From Candidatus Competibacteraceae bacterium (GTDB lineage: Bacteria > Pseudomonadota > Gammaproteobacteria > Competibacterales > Competibacteraceae): 5,101 nucleotides of DNA. The translations under genes and the position numbers were made by a program. Every line of letters starts with the position of its first letter. Position 1 is the stretch's first letter. Positions 1 to 5,101 of this stretch are shown here, piece after piece. The notes beneath the pieces were generated by a model. That model was not told the origin of the DNA and did no database searches. It saw nothing but the letters and a program-made list of their open reading frames with translations. Location: assembly GCA_007120095.1 (NCBI GenBank), contig SKOM01000151.1, positions 1-5,101 on the forward strand, in the 5' to 3' direction.

Positions 1-1
1 A

Positions 2-85
2 CTGAGCGTCAAGGGCTTGAGTTGGGCGGTTCGCCGCGTCAACCAAGTGCGGATAAATCCATTGCTCAAAAATGAGCAAGTTTAA
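2..85 (+). CDS. Possible 3' tail of an upstream gene (partial, unrecognised)
   Basis: A reading frame is open from the left edge to a TAA at 83-85 and would encode about 27 residues. The other open frame, ending with TGA at 73-75, has a much lower GC content at third codon positions. This one matches the coding style of the neighbouring genes better, which is the only support for it. The translated tail is not recognisable. By context the missing ATPase of the importer would be expected upstream, but nothing here resembles a confident ATPase C-terminus. The stretch may equally be non-coding leader. Confidence 0.2.
   Translation: MSVKGLSWAVRRVNQVRINPLLKNEQV
62..79 (+). repeat. 7-bp inverted repeat upstream of the binding-protein gene
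   Basis: TTGCTCA at 62-68 and TGAGCAA at 73-79 are perfect complements separated by AAAA. The sequence GTTTAAT follows. It could be a weak terminator of an upstream transcript, a protein-binding dyad, or a leader hairpin just ahead of the GGAG at 87-90. The short U-run and AT-rich stem make a strong terminator unlikely. Confidence 0.35.
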
Positions 86-86
86 T

Positions 87-90
87 GGAG
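87..90 (+). promoter_or_regulatory. Probable ribosome binding site of the binding-protein gene
   Basis: GGAG lies 13 nt before the ATG at 104, which is longer than the usual spacing. The alternative ATG at 116 (residue 5) would be 25 nt away, so 104 is the better start. No convincing -35/-10 pair could be found in positions 1-86, so the promoter may lie further upstream. Confidence 0.4.
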
Positions 91-103
91 CAGCACTATC
101 TCT

Positions 104-1219
104 ATGAAGACACCCATGAAATCCGTTATCGCCACCAGCATCGCCTTAGGGCTGGGCTTAGGAGCTACCGCCAGCCTGGCTGATGATCCCATATCCTTGA
201 CCGTCGTATCCTGGGGCGGCGCTTATACCGCCAGCCAGAACCGGGCTTATCATGAACCCTATATGGAAATGAACCCCCATATCACGCTCATCAATGATGA
301 CGGCTCCGCCAACGCTCTGGCGGGTATCCGCGCTCAAGCGGAAGCCGGTAATGTGACTTGGGATCTGGTCGATATGCTGCCCTCTGATGCCCAACTGGCA
401 TGCGATGAGGGACTGCTGATCGAAATTGACTACGACACCATGCTGGCTCCAGCCCCAGACGGCACACCGGCCAGTGAGGATTTTCTGCCCGGTTCGCTGG
501 AAGGCGACTGCTTCATCCCGCAGATCGTATATTCAACGGTGATGACGATTAATACCACCATGTTCCCGGCTGACCAACAGCCGAGCACCATCGACGACTT
601 CTTCGATGTGGAGAATTTCCCCGGTCAGCGTGCCATCCAAAACCGTCCGGCTGCTAACCTCGAATGGGCACTGTACGCCGATGGCGTGGCGATTGATGAG
701 ATTTACGATGTGCTGCGTACCCCGGAAGGCGTACAACGGGCGTTTGACAAACTCGATACCATTAAAGACCATCTGGTGTTCTGGAGCGAAGGCAGCCAAG
801 CTCCCCAACTGCTGGCTGACCGGGAAGTGGCTTTCGCGACGGGGTATAACGGACGCATGTTTGATGCCTCTGAAGTCGAAGGCCAACCGTTTGCCATTAT
901 CTGGGACGGACAAATTGTCGAATGGGATGGCTGGGTCATCCCCGCCGGTGGCGATAATGTCGAGGCCGTTTTGGAATACCTGTACTGGGCGACCGATACC
1001 CAGCGCTTAGCCGATCAGGCCAAGTTTATTTCTTACGGCCCGGCGCGAGCCTCCTCGGCTGAGCTGGTATCTACCCATGCCGATCTGGGTATTGACATGA
1101 ACCCCCACATGCCGACTCATCCGGATAATTATCAAACTCCCATCGTGCTTGATAACGAGTTCTGGACTGATTACGGCGACGAACTGCGTGAACGCTTCAG
1201 CGCCTGGATGATGCGGTAA
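104..1219 (+). CDS. Periplasmic substrate-binding protein of a PotD/PotF-like ABC importer
   Basis: This 371-residue protein captures a small solute in the periplasm and delivers it to the two permeases encoded downstream. It starts with a typical Sec signal peptide: basic MKTPMK, a hydrophobic stretch at about 8-23, and probable cleavage after SLA at 24-26. There is no lipobox cysteine, so it should be soluble. The mature protein begins with LTVVSWGGAY (32-41), characteristic of the COG0687 'SWGG' branch. Other family features are the pair Cys100 and Cys136, the only cysteines and probably a disulfide, then NLEWALYADGV (185-195), GYNGR (247-251), the WDGW segment (274-277) and YGPA (311-314). 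Length is normal for the family. It is often labelled spermidine/putrescine-binding. However, compared with E. coli PotD from memory, several ligand-contact positions differ, so the substrate is left open. Family assignment is secure; substrate is inference. Confidence 0.9.
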   Translation: MKTPMKSVIATSIALGLGLGATASLADDPISLTVVSWGGAYTASQNRAYHEPYMEMNPHITLINDDGSANALAGIRAQAEAGNVTWDLVDMLPSDAQLACDEGLLIEIDYDTMLAPAPDGTPASEDFLPGSLEGDCFIPQIVYSTVMTINTTMFPADQQPSTIDDFFDVENFPGQRAIQNRPAANLEWALYADGVAIDEIYDVLRTPEGVQRAFDKLDTIKDHLVFWSEGSQAPQLLADREVAFATGYNGRMFDASEVEGQPFAIIWDGQIVEWDGWVIPAGGDNVEAVLEYLYWATDTQRLADQAKFISYGPARASSAELVSTHADLGIDMNPHMPTHPDNYQTPIVLDNEFWTDYGDELRERFSAWMMR

Positions 1220-1232
1220 TTACCCCCGCTCT

Positions 1233-1260
1233 GCCCGAGTGAGCTGTGGCTCACTCGGGC
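1233..1260 (+). terminator. Perfect 12-bp stem-loop between binding protein and permease (attenuator-like)
   Basis: GCCCGAGTGAGC (1233-1244) pairs perfectly with GCTCACTCGGGC (1249-1260) around a TGTG tetraloop. It begins 13 nt after the binding-protein stop codon. The following sequence, CTTAATCC, has almost no U-tract, so complete intrinsic termination is doubtful. In transporter operons such a hairpin commonly blocks 3' exonucleases or gives partial termination, leaving much more binding-protein mRNA than permease mRNA. That is the likely role here. The hairpin is seen directly; the function is inference. Confidence 0.7.
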
Positions 1261-1285
1261 CTTAATCCATGCCCTTCTGACACAC

Positions 1286-1290
1286 CGGAG
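1286..1290 (+). promoter_or_regulatory. Ribosome binding site of the first permease
   Basis: CGGAG ends 7 nt before the ATG at 1298, which is standard spacing, and supports that start. It lies well clear of the stem-loop at 1233-1260, so the hairpin should not mask it. Confidence 0.6.
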
Positions 1291-1297
1291 TCCATTC

Positions 1298-2563
1298 ATG
1301 GCCAGCGTCACTGCGCCATCGCAGCCCGATACCATGGTGACTGCCGATGGTATCCCCCTGAAGGTGAGCCTCAAGCGAGCGGAGCGGCGCAAGAAATTCG
1401 TTGCCTTTCTGCTGGTGGCTCCCCTGCTGCTGTTTATTGTGGTCACTTTTGTGCTGCCGATTCTCGATATGGCGCGGCGCAGTATTGATAATCCCCATAT
1501 CGTCAATATTATGCCGCGTACCGTCGCCGCTTTGGAAAACTGGGACGGCCAGGATCTGCCGCCGGAGTCCGTTTACGAGGCACTGGTGCAGGATATGATC
1601 ATCGCCCGCGAGGAACGCACCTCGGGGCGGGTGGCCACCCGGCTTAATTATGAAATCAGCGGCATGCGTTCAACCATTAACGCCACCGCACGCCGCGCTG
1701 CGAATTTAGAGCCGCCGTATAAAGAGGCTTTAATCGACGTTAATCGCCGCTGGGGCGACATTGAAGTCTGGAAAGTCATCCAACGCGAGAGTAAGCCGTA
1801 TACCTTAAGTTACTATCTTGCTGCTATAGACCGCACTTATGATGCCGATGGCCGAATCGTGCAAGTCGCTGAATATCAGCGTATTTATGTCGATTTATTC
1901 CTGCGTACCCTATGGCTAAGTGTACTGATTACAGCGATTACCCTGATACTGGGCTTTCCGGTTGCTTATTTATTGGCCAATTTACCACTAAAATACAGCA
2001 ATTTATTAATGATTCTGGTGCTGCTGCCCTTCTGGACCTCACTGTTGGTACGCACCACCTCATGGATTGTGCTGCTGCAATCCCAAGGCGTGATCAATGA
2101 TTTTTTTGTGCTGCTGCCGGGTATTACCGACGCTAACCGCATGCAGTTGATGCACAATCAAATCGGCACGGTGATCGCCATGTCACATATTTTATTGCCG
2201 TTTATGATCTTGCCCCTCTACAGTGTGATGAAAACCATTCCGCCGACTTATATGCGCGCTGCCCGTTCGCTGGGTGCCAATCCACTGGTCGCTTTCTGGC
2301 GGGTGTATGTCCCGCAAACCGTGCCGGGTATCGGGGCCGGGGCGCTGTTGGTGTTTATTTTATCGATTGGCTATTACATCACTCCGGCGCTGGTCGGCGG
2401 TCGTTCCGGTCAGTTAATCGGCAATCTCATTGCCTTCCATATCCAGAGTTCGTTGAACTGGGGCTTGGCCGCAGCGCTCGGCACCTTGCTGCTGATCAGT
2501 ATCATCGTGCTGTTCTGGCTGTACAACAAAATTGTCGGCTTCGACAACGTCAAACTGGGCTGA
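1298..2563 (+). CDS. ABC transporter permease, PotB-type, with extended periplasmic loop
   Basis: This is one of the two inner-membrane subunits of the importer, 421 residues long against about 275-300 for E. coli PotB. The extra length comes mainly from one insertion. After a basic cytoplasmic start (KRAERRKK, 26-33) comes a first membrane helix at about 34-58. A hydrophilic, charged stretch of some 135 residues (about 62-196) follows and should lie in the periplasm. The conserved permease core comes next, with helices near 200-228, 235-260, 288-310, 345-366 and 388-408. The EAA loop that contacts the ATPase is visible as RAARSLGANPLVAFWRVYVP (320-339), with the conserved glycine at 326. The gene ends 9 bp before the next permease start, indicating one transcript. 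Long-loop relatives occur in this permease family. Paralogous loop function is unknown, and the transported substrate cannot be read from the sequence. Confidence 0.9.
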   Translation: MASVTAPSQPDTMVTADGIPLKVSLKRAERRKKFVAFLLVAPLLLFIVVTFVLPILDMARRSIDNPHIVNIMPRTVAALENWDGQDLPPESVYEALVQDMIIAREERTSGRVATRLNYEISGMRSTINATARRAANLEPPYKEALIDVNRRWGDIEVWKVIQRESKPYTLSYYLAAIDRTYDADGRIVQVAEYQRIYVDLFLRTLWLSVLITAITLILGFPVAYLLANLPLKYSNLLMILVLLPFWTSLLVRTTSWIVLLQSQGVINDFFVLLPGITDANRMQLMHNQIGTVIAMSHILLPFMILPLYSVMKTIPPTYMRAARSLGANPLVAFWRVYVPQTVPGIGAGALLVFILSIGYYITPALVGGRSGQLIGNLIAFHIQSSLNWGLAAALGTLLLISIIVLFWLYNKIVGFDNVKLG

Positions 2564-2566
2564 GGA
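2562..2566 (+). promoter_or_regulatory. Ribosome binding site deciding the start of the second permease
   Basis: GAGGA overlaps the stop codon of the preceding permease. It is directly next to an in-frame TTG at 2567, too close for initiation. It is 6 nt before the ATG at 2573, an ideal distance. The start is therefore placed at 2573. A second ATG at 2576 is also possible. Confidence 0.65.
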
Positions 2567-2572
2567 TTGACT

Positions 2573-3424
2573 ATGATGCGACCACCCCCTTATGCCGGTT
2601 GGCTGGAACGCAGTTGGTACTGGTTTTATCTGTTGTTCTGTGGGCTGGTGTTCTTCTTTTTGATTGCACCGATTCTGGTGATTATCCCGCTGTCGTTTAA
2701 TGCCCAGCCCTATTTCACCTTCACCCGGGAGATGCTGGCGTTTAACCCCGAGGGCTATTCGCTGCGATGGTATGAAGATTTCCTCAGCAGTTCCTCGTGG
2801 TTGCGTTCCATTCGCAACAGTTTTGTGATTGCCATCGCTTCGACGCTGATTGCCACCGTACTCGGTACCATCGCCGCACTGGGCCTGTCACGCTCCTATC
2901 TGCCGTATCGCAATGCCATGATGGGGATGCTGATCTCGCCGATGATTGTACCGTTGATTATTTCTGCGGCGGGGATGTATTTCTTCTACTCCAGCATTAA
3001 TCTCGCCCAGACCTTCACCGGCGTCATCCTAGCCCATGCCGCCCTGGGTACCCCGTTTGTGATCATTACGGTGACCGCTACCTTGGTCGGATTCGACTAT
3101 AATCTGGTGCGTGCCGCCCATAGCCTGGGTGCCTCACCAACCCGAACTTTTTTCAAGGTGATCATGCCTTTGATTACGCCAGGGGTAGTGTCCGGCGCTC
3201 TGTTTGCATTTATTACTTCTTTCGATGAAATCGTAGTGGTGTTATTCCTTGCCGGAGTGGAACAGCGCACCATTCCACGGGAAATGTGGTCTGGCATTCG
3301 GGAAGACATCAGCCCGACGATTCTGGCGGTAGCCACCATGCTGGTGGTCATTTCGGTACTGTTGCTGGTCACACTGGAGCTGTTACGCCGGCGCACGGAA
3401 CGGTTACGGGGTATTAGCGGCTGA
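2573..3424 (+). CDS. ABC transporter permease, PotC-type
   Basis: This is the second inner-membrane subunit of the importer, 283 residues from the chosen ATG and normal for PotC-like proteins. Six hydrophobic segments are visible at about 15-40, 80-104, 115-138, 147-170, 203-226 and 246-270. The short periplasmic loop after the first helix holds SFNAQPYFTF and the SLRWYEDFL element typical of PotC/PotI relatives (SLxWY). The EAA loop is RAAHSLGASPTRTFFKVIMP (180-199), with the conserved glycine at 186 and proline at 199. It is followed by TSFDE (215-219), also a hallmark of this branch. An in-frame TTG at 2567 would add two residues, but the ribosome binding site favours 2573. It should pair with the longer upstream permease to form the channel. 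The cognate ATPase is not in the window. No terminator is obvious after the stop, so read-through into lgt is possible. Confidence 0.92.
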   Translation: MMRPPPYAGWLERSWYWFYLLFCGLVFFFLIAPILVIIPLSFNAQPYFTFTREMLAFNPEGYSLRWYEDFLSSSSWLRSIRNSFVIAIASTLIATVLGTIAALGLSRSYLPYRNAMMGMLISPMIVPLIISAAGMYFFYSSINLAQTFTGVILAHAALGTPFVIITVTATLVGFDYNLVRAAHSLGASPTRTFFKVIMPLITPGVVSGALFAFITSFDEIVVVLFLAGVEQRTIPREMWSGIREDISPTILAVATMLVVISVLLLVTLELLRRRTERLRGISG

Positions 3425-3443
3425 TCATTCGTCACTAACGCGG

Positions 3444-3449
3444 TATACT
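3444..3449 (+). promoter_or_regulatory. Candidate -10 element for lgt-thyA
   Basis: TATACT differs from the TATAAT consensus at one base and lies 31 nt before the lgt start, in the 56-bp gap after the permease gene. The best -35 candidates at 3421-3427 match TTGACA poorly (TGATCA with 16-bp spacing shares three bases). A sigma-70-type promoter here would separate the housekeeping pair from the transporter operon. The weak -35 keeps confidence low. Confidence 0.3.
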
Positions 3450-3472
3450 GCGGCGGCCTTTATCCGCTGCAG
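3448..3472 (+). other. Stem-loop in the lgt leader
   Basis: CTGCGGCGG (3448-3456) pairs with CCGCTGCAG (3464-3472) around a 7-nt loop, giving nine pairs including one G-U. It lies 8 nt before the lgt ATG. No U-tract follows, so it is not a typical terminator. Because no Shine-Dalgarno sequence is visible between it and the ATG, it could affect translation initiation or mRNA stability. If transcription starts from the TATACT at 3444, only part of the stem would be in the transcript. On a read-through transcript the whole hairpin would form. Confidence 0.4.
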
Positions 3473-3480
3473 ACGCACTT

Positions 3481-4272
3481 ATGCTTATTCATCCTGATTT
3501 CGACCCCATTGCATTCAGCCTCGGCCCACTCCAAGTCCGTTGGTATGGGCTGATGTATTTATGTGGTTTTATCGCCGGTTGGGGGCTGGGGCGTTACCGC
3601 GCCAGTCAACCCGGTTCGATCTGGCAGCCTCGGCAAATCGACGATTTGCTGTTTTATATTGCCTTGGGGATTATTCTCGGCGGGCGGATAGGCTATATCG
3701 TGTTTTACAATTTTGCGGGACTGCTCAATGACCCGCTGATGCTGATTCGCATCTGGGAAGGCGGCATGTCGTTCCACGGCGGGCTGTTGGGTGTGCTCAT
3801 CGCTATGGCCTTGTATGCCCGCAAGCTGGGTATGGGCTTCTTCCAAGTCACCGATTTTATCGCCCCGCTGATCCCACCCGGTCTGTTTTTTGGTCGCATC
3901 GGTAATTTTATTAATGGCGAATTATGGGGTCGAGTCAGTGATATGCCTTGGGCGATGGTGTTTCATACCCCCGGCGCGGGTGACCTGCCCCGTCACCCCT
4001 CGCAACTCTATCAGGCTGCGCTGGAAGGTTTAGCCTTATTTGTGCTGCTGTGGCTGTACTCGACCCGACCGCGTCCGACCATGGCGGTTTCCGGGCTGTT
4101 TTTGCTCGGCTACGGCACTTCGCGGTTGATCACTGAGTTTTTCCGCCAGCCCGATGCCCATATCGGTTTCATCGCCTTGGGCTGGGTGACGATGGGGCAG
4201 TTGCTCAGCCTGCCGATGGTGATTTTCGGCGTGGTGCTAATGGTTTTGGCGTATCGGCGGGCGGCGGCATGA
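3481..4272 (+). CDS. lgt: Prolipoprotein diacylglyceryl transferase
   Basis: Lgt is an inner-membrane enzyme. It moves a diacylglyceryl group from phosphatidylglycerol to the lipobox cysteine of prolipoproteins, the first step of lipoprotein maturation before signal peptidase II. The 263-residue protein is somewhat shorter than E. coli Lgt (291) but complete. The N-terminus HPDFDPIAFSLGPLQVRWYG is typical and supports the ATG at 3481, despite the absence of a clear ribosome binding site. Key family elements are the WYG tyrosine at 22, FHGG with His99, the signature GRIGNFINGELWGR (138-151) with Arg139, Asn142 and Glu147, HPSQLY (172-177), and the Tyr211/Arg215 pair in GYGTSRLITEF. These correspond to E. 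coli Tyr26, His103, Arg143, Asn146, Glu151, Tyr235 and Arg239. Several hydrophobic helices are visible, compatible with the known seven-helix fold. The stop codon overlaps the thyA start. Confidence 0.97.
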   Translation: MLIHPDFDPIAFSLGPLQVRWYGLMYLCGFIAGWGLGRYRASQPGSIWQPRQIDDLLFYIALGIILGGRIGYIVFYNFAGLLNDPLMLIRIWEGGMSFHGGLLGVLIAMALYARKLGMGFFQVTDFIAPLIPPGLFFGRIGNFINGELWGRVSDMPWAMVFHTPGAGDLPRHPSQLYQAALEGLALFVLLWLYSTRPRPTMAVSGLFLLGYGTSRLITEFFRQPDAHIGFIALGWVTMGQLLSLPMVIFGVVLMVLAYRRAAA

Positions 4273-5063
4273 CTCCCTATCTTGACTTATTGCGCCAAGT
4301 ATTGACCCAAGGCACACCGAAAGACGACCGCACTGGCGTGGGTACGCTCAGCACCTTTGGCCAGCGCCTGCGATTTGATCTCGGAGCCGGGTTTCCTGTA
4401 GTCACGACTAAACGGATTCATCTCAAATCCGTTGTTCACGAACTGTTGTGGTTTCTCAGTGGGGATACCAATGTCCGCTATCTGCAAGCCAACGGTGTGC
4501 GCATTTGGGATGAATGGGCCGATAGCGACGGCGAGTTGGGGCCGATTTACGGGCAGCAATGGCGAGCCTGGCCCACACCGGACGGGCAAACCATTGACCA
4601 GCTCAGTGAGCTGGTTGCCGAAATCCACACTAACCCCGATTCCCGGCGGCTGCTGGTATCGGCGTGGAATGTGGCCGAGGTACCCAACATGAGACTGCCC
4701 GCCTGCCATGTGCTGTTCCAGTTCTATGTGGCTGAGGGGCGGTTAAGCTGCCAGCTTTACCAGCGCAGTGCCGATTTATTTCTCGGCGTCCCGTTTAATA
4801 TCGCCAGTTATGCCCTGTTGACCCACATGATGGCGCAACAATGCGAGCTTGCGGTTGGGGAGTTTATCTGGACGGGCGGCGATGTGCATCTGTACCGCAA
4901 CCATCTGGATGCGGTGCGCGAACAGCTCAGCCGCACCCCGCGCTCACTGCCCGAATTGCGTATTCACCGCCGCCCAGCGTCGTTATTCGACTATCGCTAT
5001 GAAGATTTCGAATTTCACGGCTATGATCCGTGGCCGAAGATTAGCGCACCGGTGGCGGTGTGA
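4269..5063 (+). CDS. thyA: Thymidylate synthase (ThyA type)
   Basis: ThyA is a cytoplasmic enzyme that methylates dUMP to dTMP using 5,10-methylenetetrahydrofolate and releases dihydrofolate. The 264 residues equal the E. coli length, and functional residues keep E. coli numbering. These are Arg21 in DRTGVGT, Glu58, Trp80, Tyr94, Arg126-Arg127, and the nucleophile Cys146 in LPACHVLFQFYV. Next come RSAD (166-169) with Asp169, Asn177 in GVPFNIASYALLTHM, and His207/Tyr209 in GDVHLYRNH. The C-terminus ends in APVAV, like the APVAI of E. coli, and closes over the active site. The start ATG overlaps the lgt stop as ATGA and has no strong ribosome binding site of its own, so translation is probably coupled to lgt. 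Production of dihydrofolate implies a dihydrofolate reductase elsewhere in the genome. No defects are seen. Confidence 0.98.
   Translation: MTPYLDLLRQVLTQGTPKDDRTGVGTLSTFGQRLRFDLGAGFPVVTTKRIHLKSVVHELLWFLSGDTNVRYLQANGVRIWDEWADSDGELGPIYGQQWRAWPTPDGQTIDQLSELVAEIHTNPDSRRLLVSAWNVAEVPNMRLPACHVLFQFYVAEGRLSCQLYQRSADLFLGVPFNIASYALLTHMMAQQCELAVGEFIWTGGDVHLYRNHLDAVREQLSRTPRSLPELRIHRRPASLFDYRYEDFEFHGYDPWPKISAPVAV
4597..4615. repeat. 19-bp near-perfect palindrome inside thyA
   Basis: ACCAGCTCA (4597-4605) and TGAGCTGGT (4607-4615) are exact reverse complements around a single central G. The sequence encodes part of a surface-like stretch (around DQLSELV, 110-116) of ThyA. It has the symmetry of a dimeric regulator's site, but the position well inside a conserved gene makes chance the simplest explanation. 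Confidence 0.3.
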
Positions 5064-5083
5064 TTCATGAGCCCCCTGGGAGC

Positions 5084-5101
5084 GCCGACGTCCCCGTCGG
5101 C
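5084..5101 (+). terminator. GC-rich hairpin after thyA, possible terminator or dispersed palindromic repeat
   Basis: GCCGACG (5084-5090) pairs perfectly with CGTCGGC (5095-5101) around TCCC, 20 nt after the thyA stop. The window ends at the last base of the stem, so a following U-tract cannot be checked. The preceding CTGGGAGCG followed by a GC palindrome resembles the layout of REP-like dispersed repeats in many gammaproteobacterial genomes. That resemblance is by pattern only. Either reading would give 3'-end protection or termination for the lgt-thyA transcript. Confidence 0.5.

Noticed and set aside
533..913. Minus-strand open frame of 126 codons opposite the binding-protein gene
   Set aside because: It lies wholly within a confidently identified gene, has no recognisable protein features and is explained by the codon pattern of the real gene.
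606..1010. Plus-strand open frame of 134 codons in another frame inside the binding-protein gene
   Set aside because: It is contained within the real gene, has an unnatural composition and has no independent support.
270..1115. Near-repeat ATGAACCCCCAYAT near 270 and 1097 in the binding-protein gene
   Set aside because: Both copies encode a short MNPH peptide in unrelated parts of the fold. No longer homology surrounds them, so this is coincidence.
1171..1506. Minus-strand open frame of 111 codons spanning the gap between binding protein and permease
   Set aside because: It crosses the stem-loop and parts of two real genes, and its translation is low-complexity and unlike any known family.
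2567..2569. TTG start for the second permease
   Set aside because: The ribosome binding site GAGGA is directly adjacent, leaving no spacing. ATG at 2573 has the proper 6-nt distance.
3097..3435. Minus-strand open frame of 112 codons opposite the second permease
   Set aside because: The Ser/Thr/Arg-rich product is typical of the antisense of a hydrophobic membrane protein gene. No ribosome binding site or family is visible.
1..5101. Search for CRISPR arrays, tRNA or rRNA genes, insertion sequences, integrases, toxin-antitoxin pairs and defence genes
   Set aside because: No repeated-spacer pattern, RNA-gene signature or mobile-element or defence motif was seen. The window is almost fully occupied by five conventional genes.

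Overview
The window looks like ordinary chromosomal DNA from a Gram-negative proteobacterium, most likely a gammaproteobacterium. It has mid-50s %GC by eye and dense same-strand genes. The Lgt and ThyA proteins are both very close to the E. coli type: Lgt carries an almost unchanged signature motif, and ThyA is 264 residues, the same length as E. coli ThyA, with every catalytic residue at the same number. An lgt-thyA pair is a familiar gammaproteobacterial arrangement. The species cannot be named from this sequence alone.

Layout, all on the + strand: (1) 1-103, a short leader with a 7-bp inverted repeat and possibly the last codons of an upstream gene. (2) 104-1219, a secreted periplasmic substrate-binding protein of the PotD/PotF-like family. 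(3) 1220-1297, a gap with a perfect 12-bp stem-loop. (4) 1298-2563, a PotB-type ABC permease with an unusually long periplasmic loop. (5) 2573-3424, a PotC-type permease. (6) 3425-3480, a 56-bp gap with a -10-like hexamer and a hairpin. (7) 3481-4272, lgt. (8) 4269-5063, thyA, overlapping lgt by ATGA. (9) 5064-5101, a GC-rich hairpin that the window edge may cut off.

How the genes work together: genes 2, 4 and 5 form an ABC importer for a small organic solute, with a binding protein and two different membrane subunits. The ATPase is not in this window and probably lies just upstream. The stem-loop after the binding-protein gene fits the usual need for more binding protein than permease. The ligand is uncertain: several residues that hold spermidine in E. 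coli PotD appear to be replaced. Lgt (first step of lipoprotein maturation) and ThyA (dTMP synthesis) are housekeeping enzymes in a translationally coupled pair, probably unrelated in function to the importer.

I found no phage, transposon, CRISPR, RNA gene or defence-like system. The points worth a second look are the extended permease loop, the altered binding-protein pocket, the palindromic sequence after thyA and the structured lgt leader. None of these is strong evidence of a new system.
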